Assembly (NCBI GenBank): GCA_014859275.1
Contig: JACUUO010000004.1
Coordinates: forward strand, 1-46,773
DNA: 46,773 nucleotides
DNA from: Actinomycetota bacterium
Lineage (GTDB): Bacteria > Actinomycetota > Aquicultoria > Aquicultorales > Aquicultoraceae
Reading direction: 5' to 3'
Shown: one piece after another, positions 9,746-18,456 of the stretch
Layout: each line of letters opens with the position of its first letter
Position numbering within the stretch: position 1 is the first letter of the stretch
Program-made: the position numbers and the translations under genes
Notes under the pieces: model-generated
Seen by the model: the letters and a program-made list of their open reading frames with translations, nothing else
Told to the model about the DNA's origin: nothing
Databases searched by the model: none

Positions 9746-10582
9746 ATGCATACAGAGCCGATCGGGAAAGTACTAACCGAAGCCCGAAGCAAGCTAGAAA
9801 AGAGCATAAAAGAGGTCGTATTGGAAACAAAAATAAGGGCTAAATATATAGAGGCTCTTGAGCGGGACGATTTCGAATGTCTGCCTGGTGATGTCTATAC
9901 CAGGGGATTTATTAAAACCTATGCGACTTATCTCGGACTTGATCCCAAACCCCTAGTCGATCAGTACAAAGAGTTACATGAACAGCAAAATGACTATGAC
10001 ATATCCCATATGTCATCTAATATGCGGATTGCAACGAAGAAGAGACCGCGCTGGTTAAAGATCGCCATCGGGCTTAGCGTTATTACTGCAGTATTCGTCG
10101 GTTTGATTGCGTGGGGCGCCTATGTCTCAAATACATCCAAGGGGCAACAATTTCCCGTGCAGTATATTAAAACTGGAGGAAACACCGGCACAACCGTAGC
10201 TGCTGCAACAACAAGCACAACTGATAAAGAAGCCATGGCCGGAGATAGAGAATCCGACCAAGAGCATAGTTTGAAGACGACCACCACTGAACCTGATAAC
10301 AAATCGCAAGGTGATGGAAAGGTTAATGTCACAGTGAAGCTTACCGGCATAGATAGCGGTTCGTGGGTAAGAGTTAAGGTGGATGGGGAAAAAGTATTCG
10401 AAGGATTAATCTCAGATGGCGAATCGAAGCTTTTTAAAGGTAATGAAACAATCTATATCTTAGTCGGAAATGCGTCTGGCTTAGAGGTAGTGCATAACGG
10501 CAAAAAGCTTCCACAGCTAGAAACAGTTAATGGGGTTGCCAAAAAAACATTCAAAAAGGAGAGTTCAAATGGCGAAAGATAA
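9746..10582 (+). CDS. RodZ-like HTH membrane protein (HTH_25 plus DUF4115)
   Basis: Likely a cytoskeleton/cell-shape protein of the RodZ type, which links MreB to the membrane in other bacteria. A cytoplasmic Cro/C1-like helix-turn-helix (about residues 5-80) contains the family pattern KYIEALERDDFECLPGDVYTRGFIKTYA. One membrane helix follows at about 104-128, then a Thr/Ser-rich linker and an extracytoplasmic DUF4115 beta domain (about 190-265). ATG 9746 is chosen over ATG 9734 because GGGGG (9736-9740) lies 5 bp before it. The 3' end overlaps yajQ by 14 bp, showing tight coupling. The position between ftsK and rimO matches the HTH gene often found here in Actinomycetota. RodZ is assigned by architecture only; mreB is not in the window. 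Confidence 0.8.
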   Translation: MHTEPIGKVLTEARSKLEKSIKEVVLETKIRAKYIEALERDDFECLPGDVYTRGFIKTYATYLGLDPKPLVDQYKELHEQQNDYDISHMSSNMRIATKKRPRWLKIAIGLSVITAVFVGLIAWGAYVSNTSKGQQFPVQYIKTGGNTGTTVAAATTSTTDKEAMAGDRESDQEHSLKTTTTEPDNKSQGDGKVNVTVKLTGIDSGSWVRVKVDGEKVFEGLISDGESKLFKGNETIYILVGNASGLEVVHNGKKLPQLETVNGVAKKTFKKESSNGER

Positions 10583-11066
10583 CTCATTTGATATCGTCTC
10601 AGAGGTAAACTTGCAAGAGATTGACAATGCCGTCAACCAGGCAAATAAAGAGATTTCGACGAGATACGATTTCAAGAACACCAAAAGCAAAATCACTTGG
10701 AATAAGAACGACTCTCAGATCATCATCAATGCTGATGATGATTATAAACTAAGAAGTGTTCAGGATGTGCTCCACACAAAGCTTGTTCGCCGCGGCATTG
10801 ATCTTAAGGCGCTCCATTATAAGAAACCTGATGCGGCAATAGGCGGCACACTTCGCCAAACGGTCGATGTCCAGCAGGGCATAGATCCGGACAAAGCGCG
10901 CGAAATAAACAAGTTTATCAAGAACGCAAAACTTAAGGTACAGGTTGCAATAGAAGGTACAAAGCTTAGAGTTAGCGGAAAAAGCAAGGATGATCTCCAA
11001 AAGGTAATCCAGATGGTCAAAGAGCACGACTTCGGTTTACCGCTCCAGTTTGTTAACTACAGATAG
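10569..11066 (+). CDS. YajQ-family nucleotide-binding protein
   Basis: Small soluble protein (165 residues) of the UPF0234/YajQ family. Some relatives bind cyclic-di-GMP and others nucleic acid, so no specific role can be given. The family start MAKDNSFDIVSEV, the RYDFKN box near residue 27 and the ending HDFGLPLQFVNYR are all present, so the gene is full length. The ribosome-binding site AAAGGAGAG precedes ATG 10569. The gene begins inside the end of the rodZ-like gene. Confidence 0.93.
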   Translation: MAKDNSFDIVSEVNLQEIDNAVNQANKEISTRYDFKNTKSKITWNKNDSQIIINADDDYKLRSVQDVLHTKLVRRGIDLKALHYKKPDAAIGGTLRQTVDVQQGIDPDKAREINKFIKNAKLKVQVAIEGTKLRVSGKSKDDLQKVIQMVKEHDFGLPLQFVNYR

Positions 11067-11288
11067 GCGATGTGTAAGGGATGAGAAGCATTTTCAGCAT
11101 ACTGAAAGAAATTCTTTTTCGGTTTATTCCCCTCAATTTGCGCCAATAACAATGAAGATGATTGAAAAAACCGTCTTTGCCAATAGTAAGGGGTACAAAC
11201 TCGTTTTGGGCTCCAGCCCTGGTCCCTGAACCCTGGACCCTGTATAATTCTATTCTGAGAGTTACTCTATAAGGAGGAAAATCGCAGT
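11067..11288 (+). promoter_or_regulatory. rimO upstream region with a TATAAT box
   Basis: This gap holds a low-complexity run of CCCTGG/CCCTGAACC units (about 11211-11242) directly followed by a perfect -10 TATAAT at 11243-11248. No good -35 is seen. The ribosome-binding site AAGGAGG is at 11272-11278. Confidence 0.4.
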
Positions 11289-12620
11289 TTGTCTAAAAAA
11301 GCCACAGTTGTTACTTTAGGGTGCGCAAAAAATTCCGTAGATAGCGAGCACATTAAAGGATCGCTGGTTAAAAACGGTATAGCTTTGACCGAAGCCCCTG
11401 AAGATGCGGATTATGTTATCATTAATACCTGTGGGTTTATCGAGGCGGCCAAGCGTGAATCTATCAATGCCATACTAGAGGTAGTTGAGCTTAAGAACTG
11501 CGCACAACCGAAGAAGGTTATAATTACCGGTTGCCTTGCTCAGAGGTATCACGATGAACTCGCTGAGGAAATCCCCGAGATCGATGTATTGGTAAGCTTA
11601 GCTAGAGAATGGGATATAGCTGAAATGATCAATACCGGAGAATTTAAGAGCGATAGGGCAACGCAGCCATCCCGTAATTTCTTGGATTATCCGGAACGGT
11701 TGCTTTCAGGGTTGCCTTACGCCTACCTGCAAATAGCAGATGGTTGCGATAATAGATGCTCTTATTGTGCAATTCCTCTAATACGGGGCAGGTACAAAAG
11801 TAAGCCTCTAGAAAGGATAATTATGGAGGCGCGTCAGCTCGATAACAGCCAGGTAAGAGAGATCAACCTCATCGCTCAGGATACCGGTAGGTATGGTTAT
11901 GACCTTTATGGAAGGAAGAGGATGATCGACTTGCTTGATTCGCTTACGGGTCTTAATAACATAAAGTGGATACGACTGCTTTACCTCCAACCATACACCA
12001 TAGATGATGAGCTAATCAATGCGATAAAAAGGAACAACCTTATCGTGCCATACCTTGATATCCCGTTCCAGCATGCAAGCCATAGAGTATTAAGGGCAAT
12101 GAACCGGAATGGGGCAGGATCGGATTATCTTGCCCAGATTGCCTGGCTCCGCCGGTCCATTCCCGAAATAACGCTCAGGACAACGATAATTGTCGGCTTT
12201 CCTGGCGAGACAGATAACGATTTTGGCGAGCTAATCGAATTCGTCAAAAATGCCCAATTGGATTACCTTGGCGTTTTCGAGTACTCGGCTGAAGAGGGAA
12301 CTGCAGCGGTAAATTTGGGTAATCAAGTTCCTAAAGATACCATAAAAGAGAGATATCACCAACTAACTGCTTTGCAGGATTTAATAAGCCAGAGTCGAAG
12401 TGAGAATAGAATCGGTAGAACTTTTGATGTACTTATCGAGAGGGAGGTAGATTCAGAGAGAGCCCTGTTTGAGGGTAGGGCCTGGTGGCAAGCGCCAGAG
12501 GTAGATGGTTTTACCTATGTAACCGGCGAATTAAAACCTGGTGAGATAGTCAAGGTTACCCTAGATAAATTTGATGGTTGTGACTTCTATGGGAGGTTGG
12601 TGAGTGGGCTTAGCAAATAA
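11289..12620 (+). CDS. rimO: Ribosomal protein S12 methylthiotransferase
   Basis: Radical-SAM enzyme of the MTTase family that adds a methylthio group to an Asp of ribosomal protein S12. It has the N-terminal MTTase domain with three cluster cysteines (Cys12, Cys48, Cys82), the radical-SAM motif CDNRCSYC (Cys153, Cys157, Cys160) and a C-terminal TRAM domain (about 375-440). RimO rather than MiaB is indicated by the N-terminal TLGCAKNSVDSE and by the second family member, a clear MiaB, at 20.9 kb. Translation starts at TTG 11289 with AAGGAGG 10 bp upstream. The stop overlaps the pgsA start by 17 bp. Position next to pgsA and cinA is typical. Confidence 0.95.
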   Translation: MSKKATVVTLGCAKNSVDSEHIKGSLVKNGIALTEAPEDADYVIINTCGFIEAAKRESINAILEVVELKNCAQPKKVIITGCLAQRYHDELAEEIPEIDVLVSLAREWDIAEMINTGEFKSDRATQPSRNFLDYPERLLSGLPYAYLQIADGCDNRCSYCAIPLIRGRYKSKPLERIIMEARQLDNSQVREINLIAQDTGRYGYDLYGRKRMIDLLDSLTGLNNIKWIRLLYLQPYTIDDELINAIKRNNLIVPYLDIPFQHASHRVLRAMNRNGAGSDYLAQIAWLRRSIPEITLRTTIIVGFPGETDNDFGELIEFVKNAQLDYLGVFEYSAEEGTAAVNLGNQVPKDTIKERYHQLTALQDLISQSRSENRIGRTFDVLIEREVDSERALFEGRAWWQAPEVDGFTYVTGELKPGEIVKVTLDKFDGCDFYGRLVSGLSK

Positions 12621-13158
12621 AATTACAATTGCTCGCATACTCTTAGTCCCCATATTTATGGGATTTTTACTTGCAGCCCCTCAGCCAATAGGATCCTATA
12701 TCGCAGCGGCCATTTTTACAATTGCCGCTATTACCGACACGGTAGACGGCTATATTGCAAGGAGTCAGGCGCAGGTTACTATCTTTGGGAAGCTGCTCGA
12801 TCCGCTTGCTGATAAATTGCTGGTATCAGCGGCACTAATCTCCCTGGTTCAACTAGGGCAGCTTTCAGCCTGGGTTGCGGTGTTAATTATAGCCCGTGAG
12901 TTTGCCGTCACCGGATTGCGATTATTGGCCCTAGCGGAGAACAAAGTCATTCCAGCAAGCTGGTGGGGACGGGCAAAAACCGTCTCCCAGATAATTGCTA
13001 TTATAATTATTATGATCGGTACCCCGATTTACATATTCGGCAAATCTTTAGGCTGGTTACTTATATCGATCGCCCTAATACTAACGATTTTATCAGGAGT
13101 AGATTATTTCGCTAAGTCATGGAAGATTTTATATCAACCACGTGAACTAAGAGGTTAG
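12604..13158 (+). CDS. pgsA: CDP-diacylglycerol-glycerol-3-phosphate 3-phosphatidyltransferase
   Basis: Membrane enzyme that makes phosphatidylglycerophosphate, the committed step to phosphatidylglycerol. The CDP-alcohol phosphotransferase signature is complete: Asp45, Asp48-Gly49, Ala52-Arg53, then Gly62, Asp66 and Asp70 with standard spacing. At 184 residues with about five or six membrane helices it has the usual length. It starts at GTG 12604, inside the end of rimO, with GGGAGG upstream. cinA starts 4 bp after its stop. Other CDP-alcohol transferases share the motif; the PgsA call also rests on sequence style and gene order. Confidence 0.93.
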   Translation: MGLANKITIARILLVPIFMGFLLAAPQPIGSYIAAAIFTIAAITDTVDGYIARSQAQVTIFGKLLDPLADKLLVSAALISLVQLGQLSAWVAVLIIAREFAVTGLRLLALAENKVIPASWWGRAKTVSQIIAIIIIMIGTPIYIFGKSLGWLLISIALILTILSGVDYFAKSWKILYQPRELRG

Positions 13159-13162
13159 GACC

Positions 13163-14431
13163 GTGCAGTATCAGATCATAACGGTCGGTTCCGAGCTAAC
13201 ACTCGGCTTATCGATAAATACAAACGCGCCATTCATCTCTAAAAGGCTAGGGCAGGAGGGTTTCACCTGTAGCCGGCATATAAGCGTACCTGATGATATA
13301 AGATCAATTGCCAGATCAATTACCGAATCGCTTGGGCAGGGAGATGGTGTCATAGTTACAGGGGGACTAGGACCGACTGTGGACGATGTAACGAGGGAGG
13401 CTATCTGCGAGTCCGCAGGCTGCCAACTTGAATACCAGCCATGGCTGGCGCGGGTTATCGAAGAAAGATATGGCAAACGATCTGTACCGCTTCCGCAAAT
13501 TACATACCGACAAGCCTACCTTCCCACCGGTGCTAAAGCAATAATTCCAACAATAGGGAGCGCACCGGGCATTATTCTAGAAAGAGATGATAAATTTATC
13601 ATCTCCCTCCCGGGAGTGCCCAGGGAGATGGGATCAATGCTCGAGTATGACATCGTGCCCTGGCTGCGCTCAAAATTCCAGCGAGATGAGGCCTACAAGG
13701 TAAGGGTTTTAAGGACTACCGCAAAATCAGAAGCATCGCTTCAGGAAGCGGTCGGGGATATAGTAGACTCCTTGCACAATATATCTGTCGGAATCTTGGC
13801 ATTTCCGGGCGAAATACAGCTTCAACTTCTTGCAAAGGGTCCGGACGAAAGAATAGTTGATCAAATTATAAAAGAAGCAGAATTGCAATTTCTCGATCGT
13901 TTGGGTAATATCATTTTCGGATTTGATGAACAGACTATTGAGGAGGTTGTCGGGCGCCTCCTTAGAAAGAATGAACTCACACTCTCCCTAGCAGAATCAT
14001 GCACGGGTGGCCTAACAGCCAAGAAAATAACAGATATACAAGGTAGTTCAGATTACTTTTTTGGGGGCGTTATATCCTATAACAATGATGCAAAAAGATC
14101 GTTGCTGAACGTATCCAATCAAACCCTGCTCAGGCATGGAGCGGTAAGCGCTGCAACAGCTCTCGCAATGGCTTTCGGGGTTCGGGAGAAGTTCGGCTCG
14201 GATATCGGATTAGGCATAACAGGAATAGCCGGACCTACCGGGGGCACACCCGATAAGCCGATCGGCTTAGTCTATATAGGTTTATCGCACCAGACAACTA
14301 GTTATAGCAACAGGTATGTCTTTTTTGGCTCCCGTGATATCGTAAGGCTTAAAAGTTCACATGCAGCCCTTGATATGCTCCGTTATTATATCCTCGATAA
14401 CTTCGAGCAAGTAGGAGGAGATGTGTCCTGA
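13163..14431 (+). CDS. cinA: CinA family protein: molybdopterin-binding (COG1058) domain plus nicotinamide-nucleotide amidase domain
   Basis: Two-domain protein of 422 residues. The N-terminal MoCF_bind-like domain (about 1-170, VTGGLGPTVDDVTREA) is associated with ADP-ribose pyrophosphatase activity in characterised members. The C-terminal CinA domain (about 260-415, SLAESCTGGL and GITGIAGPTGG) is the NMN deamidase fold involved in pyridine-nucleotide salvage. Start is GTG 13163 with a weak GAGGTTAGG site. It is translationally coupled to thpR by a 4-base CTGA overlap. The cinA-recA neighbourhood is conserved in many Gram-positive bacteria. Confidence 0.94.
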   Translation: MQYQIITVGSELTLGLSINTNAPFISKRLGQEGFTCSRHISVPDDIRSIARSITESLGQGDGVIVTGGLGPTVDDVTREAICESAGCQLEYQPWLARVIEERYGKRSVPLPQITYRQAYLPTGAKAIIPTIGSAPGIILERDDKFIISLPGVPREMGSMLEYDIVPWLRSKFQRDEAYKVRVLRTTAKSEASLQEAVGDIVDSLHNISVGILAFPGEIQLQLLAKGPDERIVDQIIKEAELQFLDRLGNIIFGFDEQTIEEVVGRLLRKNELTLSLAESCTGGLTAKKITDIQGSSDYFFGGVISYNNDAKRSLLNVSNQTLLRHGAVSAATALAMAFGVREKFGSDIGLGITGIAGPTGGTPDKPIGLVYIGLSHQTTSYSNRYVFFGSRDIVRLKSSHAALDMLRYYILDNFEQVGGDVS

Positions 14432-14991
14432 TACTGCGTCTCTTTGTCGGCATTGAGCCATCCCTCCGGGTTAAGCATTCGCTTTATGATATATCTACAA
14501 TACTTAAGTCCAGCCTGGATGGCGCTCGATGGATATCTCCGCACAATATACACCTCACGCTTAAGTTTTTAGGCCCAACACCCGTAGAAAAGATCGATGA
14601 TATTATGAACGCGATAGAAAGGGGAACCTTGGGCTTTAGGAAGTTTTCCTTTTCGCTTGGGCAGCTTGGCGGATTTCCCAGCGTTAACCGGGCGCGGGTG
14701 CTCTGGGTCGGTGTACGGCACGGAGAATCGGAGTTGATACAGTTAAGCCAGACTATCGATAAGGCTCTCGCACCCCTGGGGTTTAAACCTGAGGATAAGC
14801 AGTTTAAACCCCACATAACCCTTGCCCGATTAAAAGCTCCGAAATCGATTGCAGACGCCATATCCAGCGTACCTACCGATTCATTTTTCGGTAGGTTTGT
14901 GAATGTTGACGGTATAACGATATATCAAAGCCGGTTAAAGCGCTCTGGAGCCGAATACGAATCGCTAAGATATATACCGCTACAAGGATAG
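14428..14991 (+). CDS. thpR: RNA 2',3'-cyclic phosphodiesterase (2'-5' RNA ligase family), probable CTG start
   Basis: 2H phosphoesterase of 187 residues. Both catalytic motifs are present: His42-x-Thr44 in IHLTLKFLG and His129-x-Thr131 in PHITLARL. The first motif and the whole N-terminal strand (LRLFVGIEPS) lie upstream of the first ATG in frame (14605), so a start there would delete half the active site. No ATG, GTG or TTG exists in frame between the cinA end and 14605. CTG at 14428 lies 7 bp after the strong site GGAGGAG (14414-14420) and overlaps the cinA stop in a CTGA arrangement, exactly like a usual ATGA coupling. ATA 14431 or CTG 14434 are less well-placed alternatives. A sequencing error is possible but the overlap geometry argues against it. 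Confidence 0.88.
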   Translation: MILRLFVGIEPSLRVKHSLYDISTILKSSLDGARWISPHNIHLTLKFLGPTPVEKIDDIMNAIERGTLGFRKFSFSLGQLGGFPSVNRARVLWVGVRHGESELIQLSQTIDKALAPLGFKPEDKQFKPHITLARLKAPKSIADAISSVPTDSFFGRFVNVDGITIYQSRLKRSGAEYESLRYIPLQG

Positions 14992-14995
14992 CTAC

Positions 14996-15021
14996 AAGGA
15001 TAAAATTTATATTTTATCCTT
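14996..15021. terminator. Inverted repeat after thpR
   Basis: AAGGATAAAAT, loop TTAT, ATTTTATCCTT is a perfect 11-bp stem five bases after the thpR stop. The AT-rich right arm could act as a terminator for the rimO-pgsA-cinA-thpR operon, although no separate T-run follows. Confidence 0.55.
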
Positions 15022-15148
15022 GCTATATTGGCGCCTATATGTTAAAAGATTAATAGTTTTGTGCTTTTGCACATTTCAATAATGCGAGCTCACGCACAGC
15101 TTCGCTGCTAAGGTACATCATTATGGTGAATAGTTTCTACATAATATC

Positions 15149-15177
15149 TTGACAGCGAACACTTGTTTGTGTAGCCT
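15149..15177 (+). promoter_or_regulatory. recA promoter
   Basis: TTGACA (15149-15154), 17-bp spacer, TAGCCT (15172-15177), about 45 bp before the recA start. The spacer contains a LexA box, so LexA would block RNA polymerase directly. Confidence 0.75.
15156..15169 (+). promoter_or_regulatory. LexA box (SOS operator) of recA
   Basis: CGAACACTTGTTTG matches the Gram-positive LexA (Cheo/DinR) consensus CGAAC-N4-GTTYG. It sits between the -35 and -10 of the recA promoter. The same CGAAC-N4-GTTTG form recurs upstream of lexA in this window. Confidence 0.85.
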
Positions 15178-15221
15178 AGAAAAGAAGTCTTCTTTATTTA
15201 CCGAGAGCCATAGGAGGATAC

Positions 15222-16244
15222 ATGGACCGTGATAAGGTAATTGAGATAACTAAGGAGCAGATAGAGCGAAAATATGGAAAGGGTTCACTGATGAGACTTG
15301 GCGAGCATCCAGCAAGGATGGATGTTTCAATTATTCCAACAGGAGCGCTCGCAATCGATATCGCGCTTGGCATAGGCGGAGTTCCAAGAGGCAGGGTAGT
15401 AGAAGTATATGGTCCTGAGTCCTCCGGTAAAACAACACTCGCCCTTCATATCATAGCAGAGGCCCAAAAAACGGGGGGCGTAGCGGCGTTTATCGACGCC
15501 GAACACGCACTAGACCCGGTCTATGCCAAAAAGCTCGGTGTAAGCACGGAGGACCTTCTTATCTCCCAACCAGATACCGGCGAGCAGGCTCTAGAGATTG
15601 CTGAGATGCTCGTGCGATCAGGTGCGATAGATGTGGTCGTAATCGATTCGGTTGCAGCACTCGTCCCAAGGGCAGAGATTGAGGGGGAGATGGGCGATTC
15701 ACATGTTGGCCTGCAGGCGAGGCTTATGAGCCAGGCCTTAAGAAAATTGGCCGGGTCGATAAACAAATCGAGAACCACGGCAATATTCATTAACCAGTTA
15801 AGGGAAAAGATCGGTATTATGTTTGGTAACCCCGAGACTACCCCTGGTGGTAGGGCGCTTAAATTCTACTCCTCAGTCAGGATTGATGTTCGTAAGGTTG
15901 ATTCAATAAAGCAGGGCACAGAGATTACCGGCAACAGGATTCGTGCAAAAATCGTAAAGAATAAAATGGCGCCGCCATTCAGACAGGCCGACTTCGATAT
16001 AATGTTTGGCGAGGGGATATCAAAAGAAGGAAGCATCCTTGATCTGGCGGTGGATAACAGTATCGTTCAAAAAAGCGGCTCGTGGTATACATATGATGAG
16101 GAACGGCTTGGCCAGGGTCGTGAGGCAGCAAAGCAGACGCTAGCCGATAACCTAGAGCTTACCGCTGAGATAGAAACAAAAGTAAGGGAAAAAGTCGGTT
16201 TGATAAAGAGTGAAGCTAATAACCAGGCGGAGGGTGACATATAG
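15222..16244 (+). CDS. recA: Recombinase A
   Basis: DNA strand-exchange protein and co-protease for LexA. Walker A is GPESSGKT (64-71); [14 protein letters not shown] (Walker B region) and the L2 loop region [28 protein letters not shown]-type sequence are all standard. At 340 residues it is full length. AGGAGG precedes ATG 15222. The promoter carries a LexA box, so SOS induction is expected. Immediately after the stop, in the same frame, is a short stretch that looks like decayed recX, the regulator normally encoded here. Confidence 0.98.
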   Translation: MDRDKVIEITKEQIERKYGKGSLMRLGEHPARMDVSIIPTGALAIDIALGIGGVPRGRVVEVYGPESSGKTTLALHIIAEAQKTGGVAAFIDAEHALDPVYAKKLGVSTEDLLISQPDTGEQALEIAEMLVRSGAIDVVVIDSVAALVPRAEIEGEMGDSHVGLQARLMSQALRKLAGSINKSRTTAIFINQLREKIGIMFGNPETTPGGRALKFYSSVRIDVRKVDSIKQGTEITGNRIRAKIVKNKMAPPFRQADFDIMFGEGISKEGSILDLAVDNSIVQKSGSWYTYDEERLGQGREAAKQTLADNLELTAEIETKVREKVGLIKSEANNQAEGDI

Positions 16245-16250
16245 ATCCCA

Positions 16251-16412
16251 GGCCAATGCGACCAACTAGACTATTTACTATTACATCCCTCACCAAGCAG
16301 GAGAAGAGGCCGTGGCGGACCTCAATCTTCATTTCGTAAGCTTAGTCAATTTTTACTTAGACGCGGATTTAGTCCTTCTACCGTCTATGATGTGTGCAAG
16401 AGAATACTGTAG
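16251..16412 (+). pseudogene. Probable recX remnant
   Basis: Reading on from recA in the same frame gives about 54 residues without ATG, GTG or TTG start. They contain QLDYLLLHPS and end KLSQFLLRRGFSPSTVYDVCKRIL before TAG 16410-16412. The pattern of a helix, then FLxRRGFSxxTVxxV, is that of a RecX three-helix repeat. RecX normally has three such repeats and about 150-270 residues, so only a fragment remains, with a low-complexity Ser/Arg/Gly stretch inside. Position directly after recA supports the call. It is a short match by eye and could be chance. Confidence 0.5.
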
Positions 16413-16445
16413 CGATACATGTTCATCCGCTGGACATCAAATTCC

Positions 16446-16474
16446 TTGACACCAAATTTTCGTAACTATAGTAT
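16446..16474 (+). promoter_or_regulatory. Strong rny promoter
   Basis: TTGACA (16446-16451), exact 17-bp spacer, TAGTAT (16469-16474). Transcription would start near 16481, giving an RNase Y leader of about 205 nt. Confidence 0.7.
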
Positions 16475-16480
16475 GGTATT

Positions 16481-16686
16481 GTACTTTGTTGTTATTGGCA
16501 AAAATGCTGCACTTTGCTAAAAACTTTTAGTTTTTACATAAATTGTCAAAAAACTAAAGACGGTTTTTTCTGTTTGCGATCAATCCAGCTTTAATTTTTG
16601 ATTGGGTTGACTGATTCTATCTAGCTTAGTGCGGGATTTTTGCCGAGCGATAGCTCGGCATTTTTATTTGTGGGAAGGAGGCAGCA
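16481..16686 (+). promoter_or_regulatory. Structured 5' leader of rny
   Basis: About 200 nt with no gene. TTTAGTTTTT (16526-16535) can pair with AAAAACTAAA (16549-16558), and the same first arm can instead pair with CTAAA at 16517-16521, so two mutually exclusive hairpins are possible. A GGTTTTTTC run follows at 16562-16570. Near the end is a terminator-like hairpin (16642-16669). The layout resembles an attenuation or autoregulatory leader. Confidence 0.5.
16642..16669 (+). terminator. Intrinsic-terminator-like hairpin just before the rny ribosome-binding site
   Basis: GCCGAGC, loop GATA, GCTCGGC (perfect 7-bp stem) followed by ATTTTTATTT. It ends only about 17 bp before the rny start codon, between the rny promoter and its gene. 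Confidence 0.75.
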
Positions 16687-18228
16687 ATGGATCCAGTGAT
16701 CGTATTTGTTATAGCTGTAATAGCAGCTGCAGTCGGCGTCGCAGGCGGATATTTAATGCGGCGTATGTCTGCAGAAGCAAAAATTGCCTCCGCCGAGGAA
16801 GCTGCAGAACGAATATTATCTGAAGCAAAAAAGGAAGCAGAGTCAAAGAAGAAAGAGGCTTTAATTAATGCCAAGGATGAGATTCATGCGCTCCGCTCAG
16901 AGGCTGAGCGAGAGTTGCGCGACCGGCGGAACGAACTTCAGCGAACAGAGAGACGCCTCAGTCAAAAAGAAGAGTCTCTCGATGCAAGATCAAACGCTCT
17001 AGACAAGAGAGAGCGGTCACTAGTCGACCGCGAGAAGGATATGTCCAGAATTGAGAGCGAACTTACCGAGATCTATGAGAAAGAGTTGAGGCTGCTAGAG
17101 CAGATAGCGGGTCTTTCGGCAGATGAAGCTCGTCAATTACTCTTTAAGAGGATTGAAGACGAGACAAAACACGAAGTAGCGATGATGATTCGAGATATTG
17201 AATCTAAAGCGAAGGATGAGGCAGAGAAACGCGCAAGAAACGTTATCACACTTGCCATCCAGCGCTGTGCAGCTGATCATGTCGCGGAAACCACCGTCTC
17301 AGTTGTACCATTGCCAAATGATGAGATGAAGGGGAGAATAATCGGAAGAGAAGGCCGTAACATCAGGACCTTTGAGAACCTCTCGGGTATCAATCTGATA
17401 ATAGATGATACGCCGGAGGCAGTAATTCTTTCCAGCTTTGATCCGGTCAGAAGAGAAATTGCAAGGCTTGCGCTAGAAAGATTAATCGCAGATGGGCGTA
17501 TACATCCAGCAAGAATTGAGCAGATGTATGAGAAAGCACGTGAAGAAGTAGAAGCACATATCAGGGAAGTCGGCGAACAGGCAACGTTCGATACCGATAT
17601 CCATGGCCTACACCCTGAACTTGTCAGGGTGCTCGGAAGGCTCAAGTACAGAACGAGTTATGGTCAGAATGTATTGCAGCATTCTATCGAGGTAGCGCAC
17701 TTGGCTGGCATAATGGCGGCCGAGCTGGGTGCAGATGTAAAGCTCGCGAGAAGGGCGGGGTTACTGCACGATCTTGGCAAGGCCATCGACCATGAAGTTG
17801 AAGGGCCGCATGCCGTTATCGGCGCAGAACTCGCTAAAAGGCTTAGTGAGCCGAGTAACGTTATGCACGCTATAGAGGCACACCATGGTGATGTGGAACC
17901 TAACTCAATTGAGGCGGTCCTAGTGCAGGCGGCCGATGCCGTCTCGGGTGCCAGACCAGGGGCTAGAAGAGAGACGCTTGAGAGTTATATTAAGCGACTG
18001 GAAAAGCTCGAAACCATCGCAGAGTCTTACTCTGGAGTTGAAAAATGCTATGCGATGCAGGCCGGACGAGAGCTACGCATAATGGTTAAACCAGAGGATC
18101 TCGATGACCTTAATGCTAATATGTTGGCCCGCGATATAGCAAAGAAGATTGAAAGTGAACTAGAATACCCCGGCCAGATCAAGGTGATTGTAATAAGAGA
18201 ACATAGAGCTGTCGAATATGCTAAGTAA
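16687..18228 (+). CDS. rny: Ribonuclease Y
   Basis: Membrane-anchored endoribonuclease that initiates mRNA decay in many Gram-positive bacteria. Domains in order: one N-terminal membrane helix (about 3-20), a long charged coiled coil (about 25-180, many Glu/Lys/Arg heptads), a KH RNA-binding domain ([19 protein letters not shown], about 217-235) and an HD phosphohydrolase domain with [12 protein letters not shown]. At 513 residues it has normal length. The site GGAAGGAGG precedes ATG 16687. It is expressed from its own promoter with a long leader and ends at a strong terminator. RNase J is also encoded in this window; the two are known partners in RNA turnover. Confidence 0.97.
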   Translation: MDPVIVFVIAVIAAAVGVAGGYLMRRMSAEAKIASAEEAAERILSEAKKEAESKKKEALINAKDEIHALRSEAERELRDRRNELQRTERRLSQKEESLDARSNALDKRERSLVDREKDMSRIESELTEIYEKELRLLEQIAGLSADEARQLLFKRIEDETKHEVAMMIRDIESKAKDEAEKRARNVITLAIQRCAADHVAETTVSVVPLPNDEMKGRIIGREGRNIRTFENLSGINLIIDDTPEAVILSSFDPVRREIARLALERLIADGRIHPARIEQMYEKAREEVEAHIREVGEQATFDTDIHGLHPELVRVLGRLKYRTSYGQNVLQHSIEVAHLAGIMAAELGADVKLARRAGLLHDLGKAIDHEVEGPHAVIGAELAKRLSEPSNVMHAIEAHHGDVEPNSIEAVLVQAADAVSGARPGARRETLESYIKRLEKLETIAESYSGVEKCYAMQAGRELRIMVKPEDLDDLNANMLARDIAKKIESELEYPGQIKVIVIREHRAVEYAK

Positions 18229-18256
18229 CCTTAAGTTACTCGAGTGAAACAAAGGC

Positions 18257-18289
18257 AAAAATTGGAGGTCTTTTGACCTCCAATTTTTT
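18257..18289 (+). terminator. Strong intrinsic terminator of rny
   Basis: AATTGGAGGTC, loop TTTT, GACCTCCAATT with a T-run at 18284-18289; the complementary A-run on the left makes it usable from both strands. Confidence 0.93.
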
Positions 18290-18456
18290 CCGGAGCAATA
18301 GAATATCGAACCACCACCCATTTACCGCTGTTGAGTAACACTATTTGTAGGCGATAATCAATAAACTAACAAATTAGGAATACTAATGTTTGACAAATAG
18401 GGCTTTCCATAGAAGAATATACCTAGAATATGCAATGTTAGCGCTAGGTTTTAATA

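Noticed and set aside
14605-14991. A 128-residue frame starting at ATG as the complete thpR gene
   Set aside because: It would lack the first catalytic HxT motif and the N-terminal strand, both encoded just upstream in the same frame.
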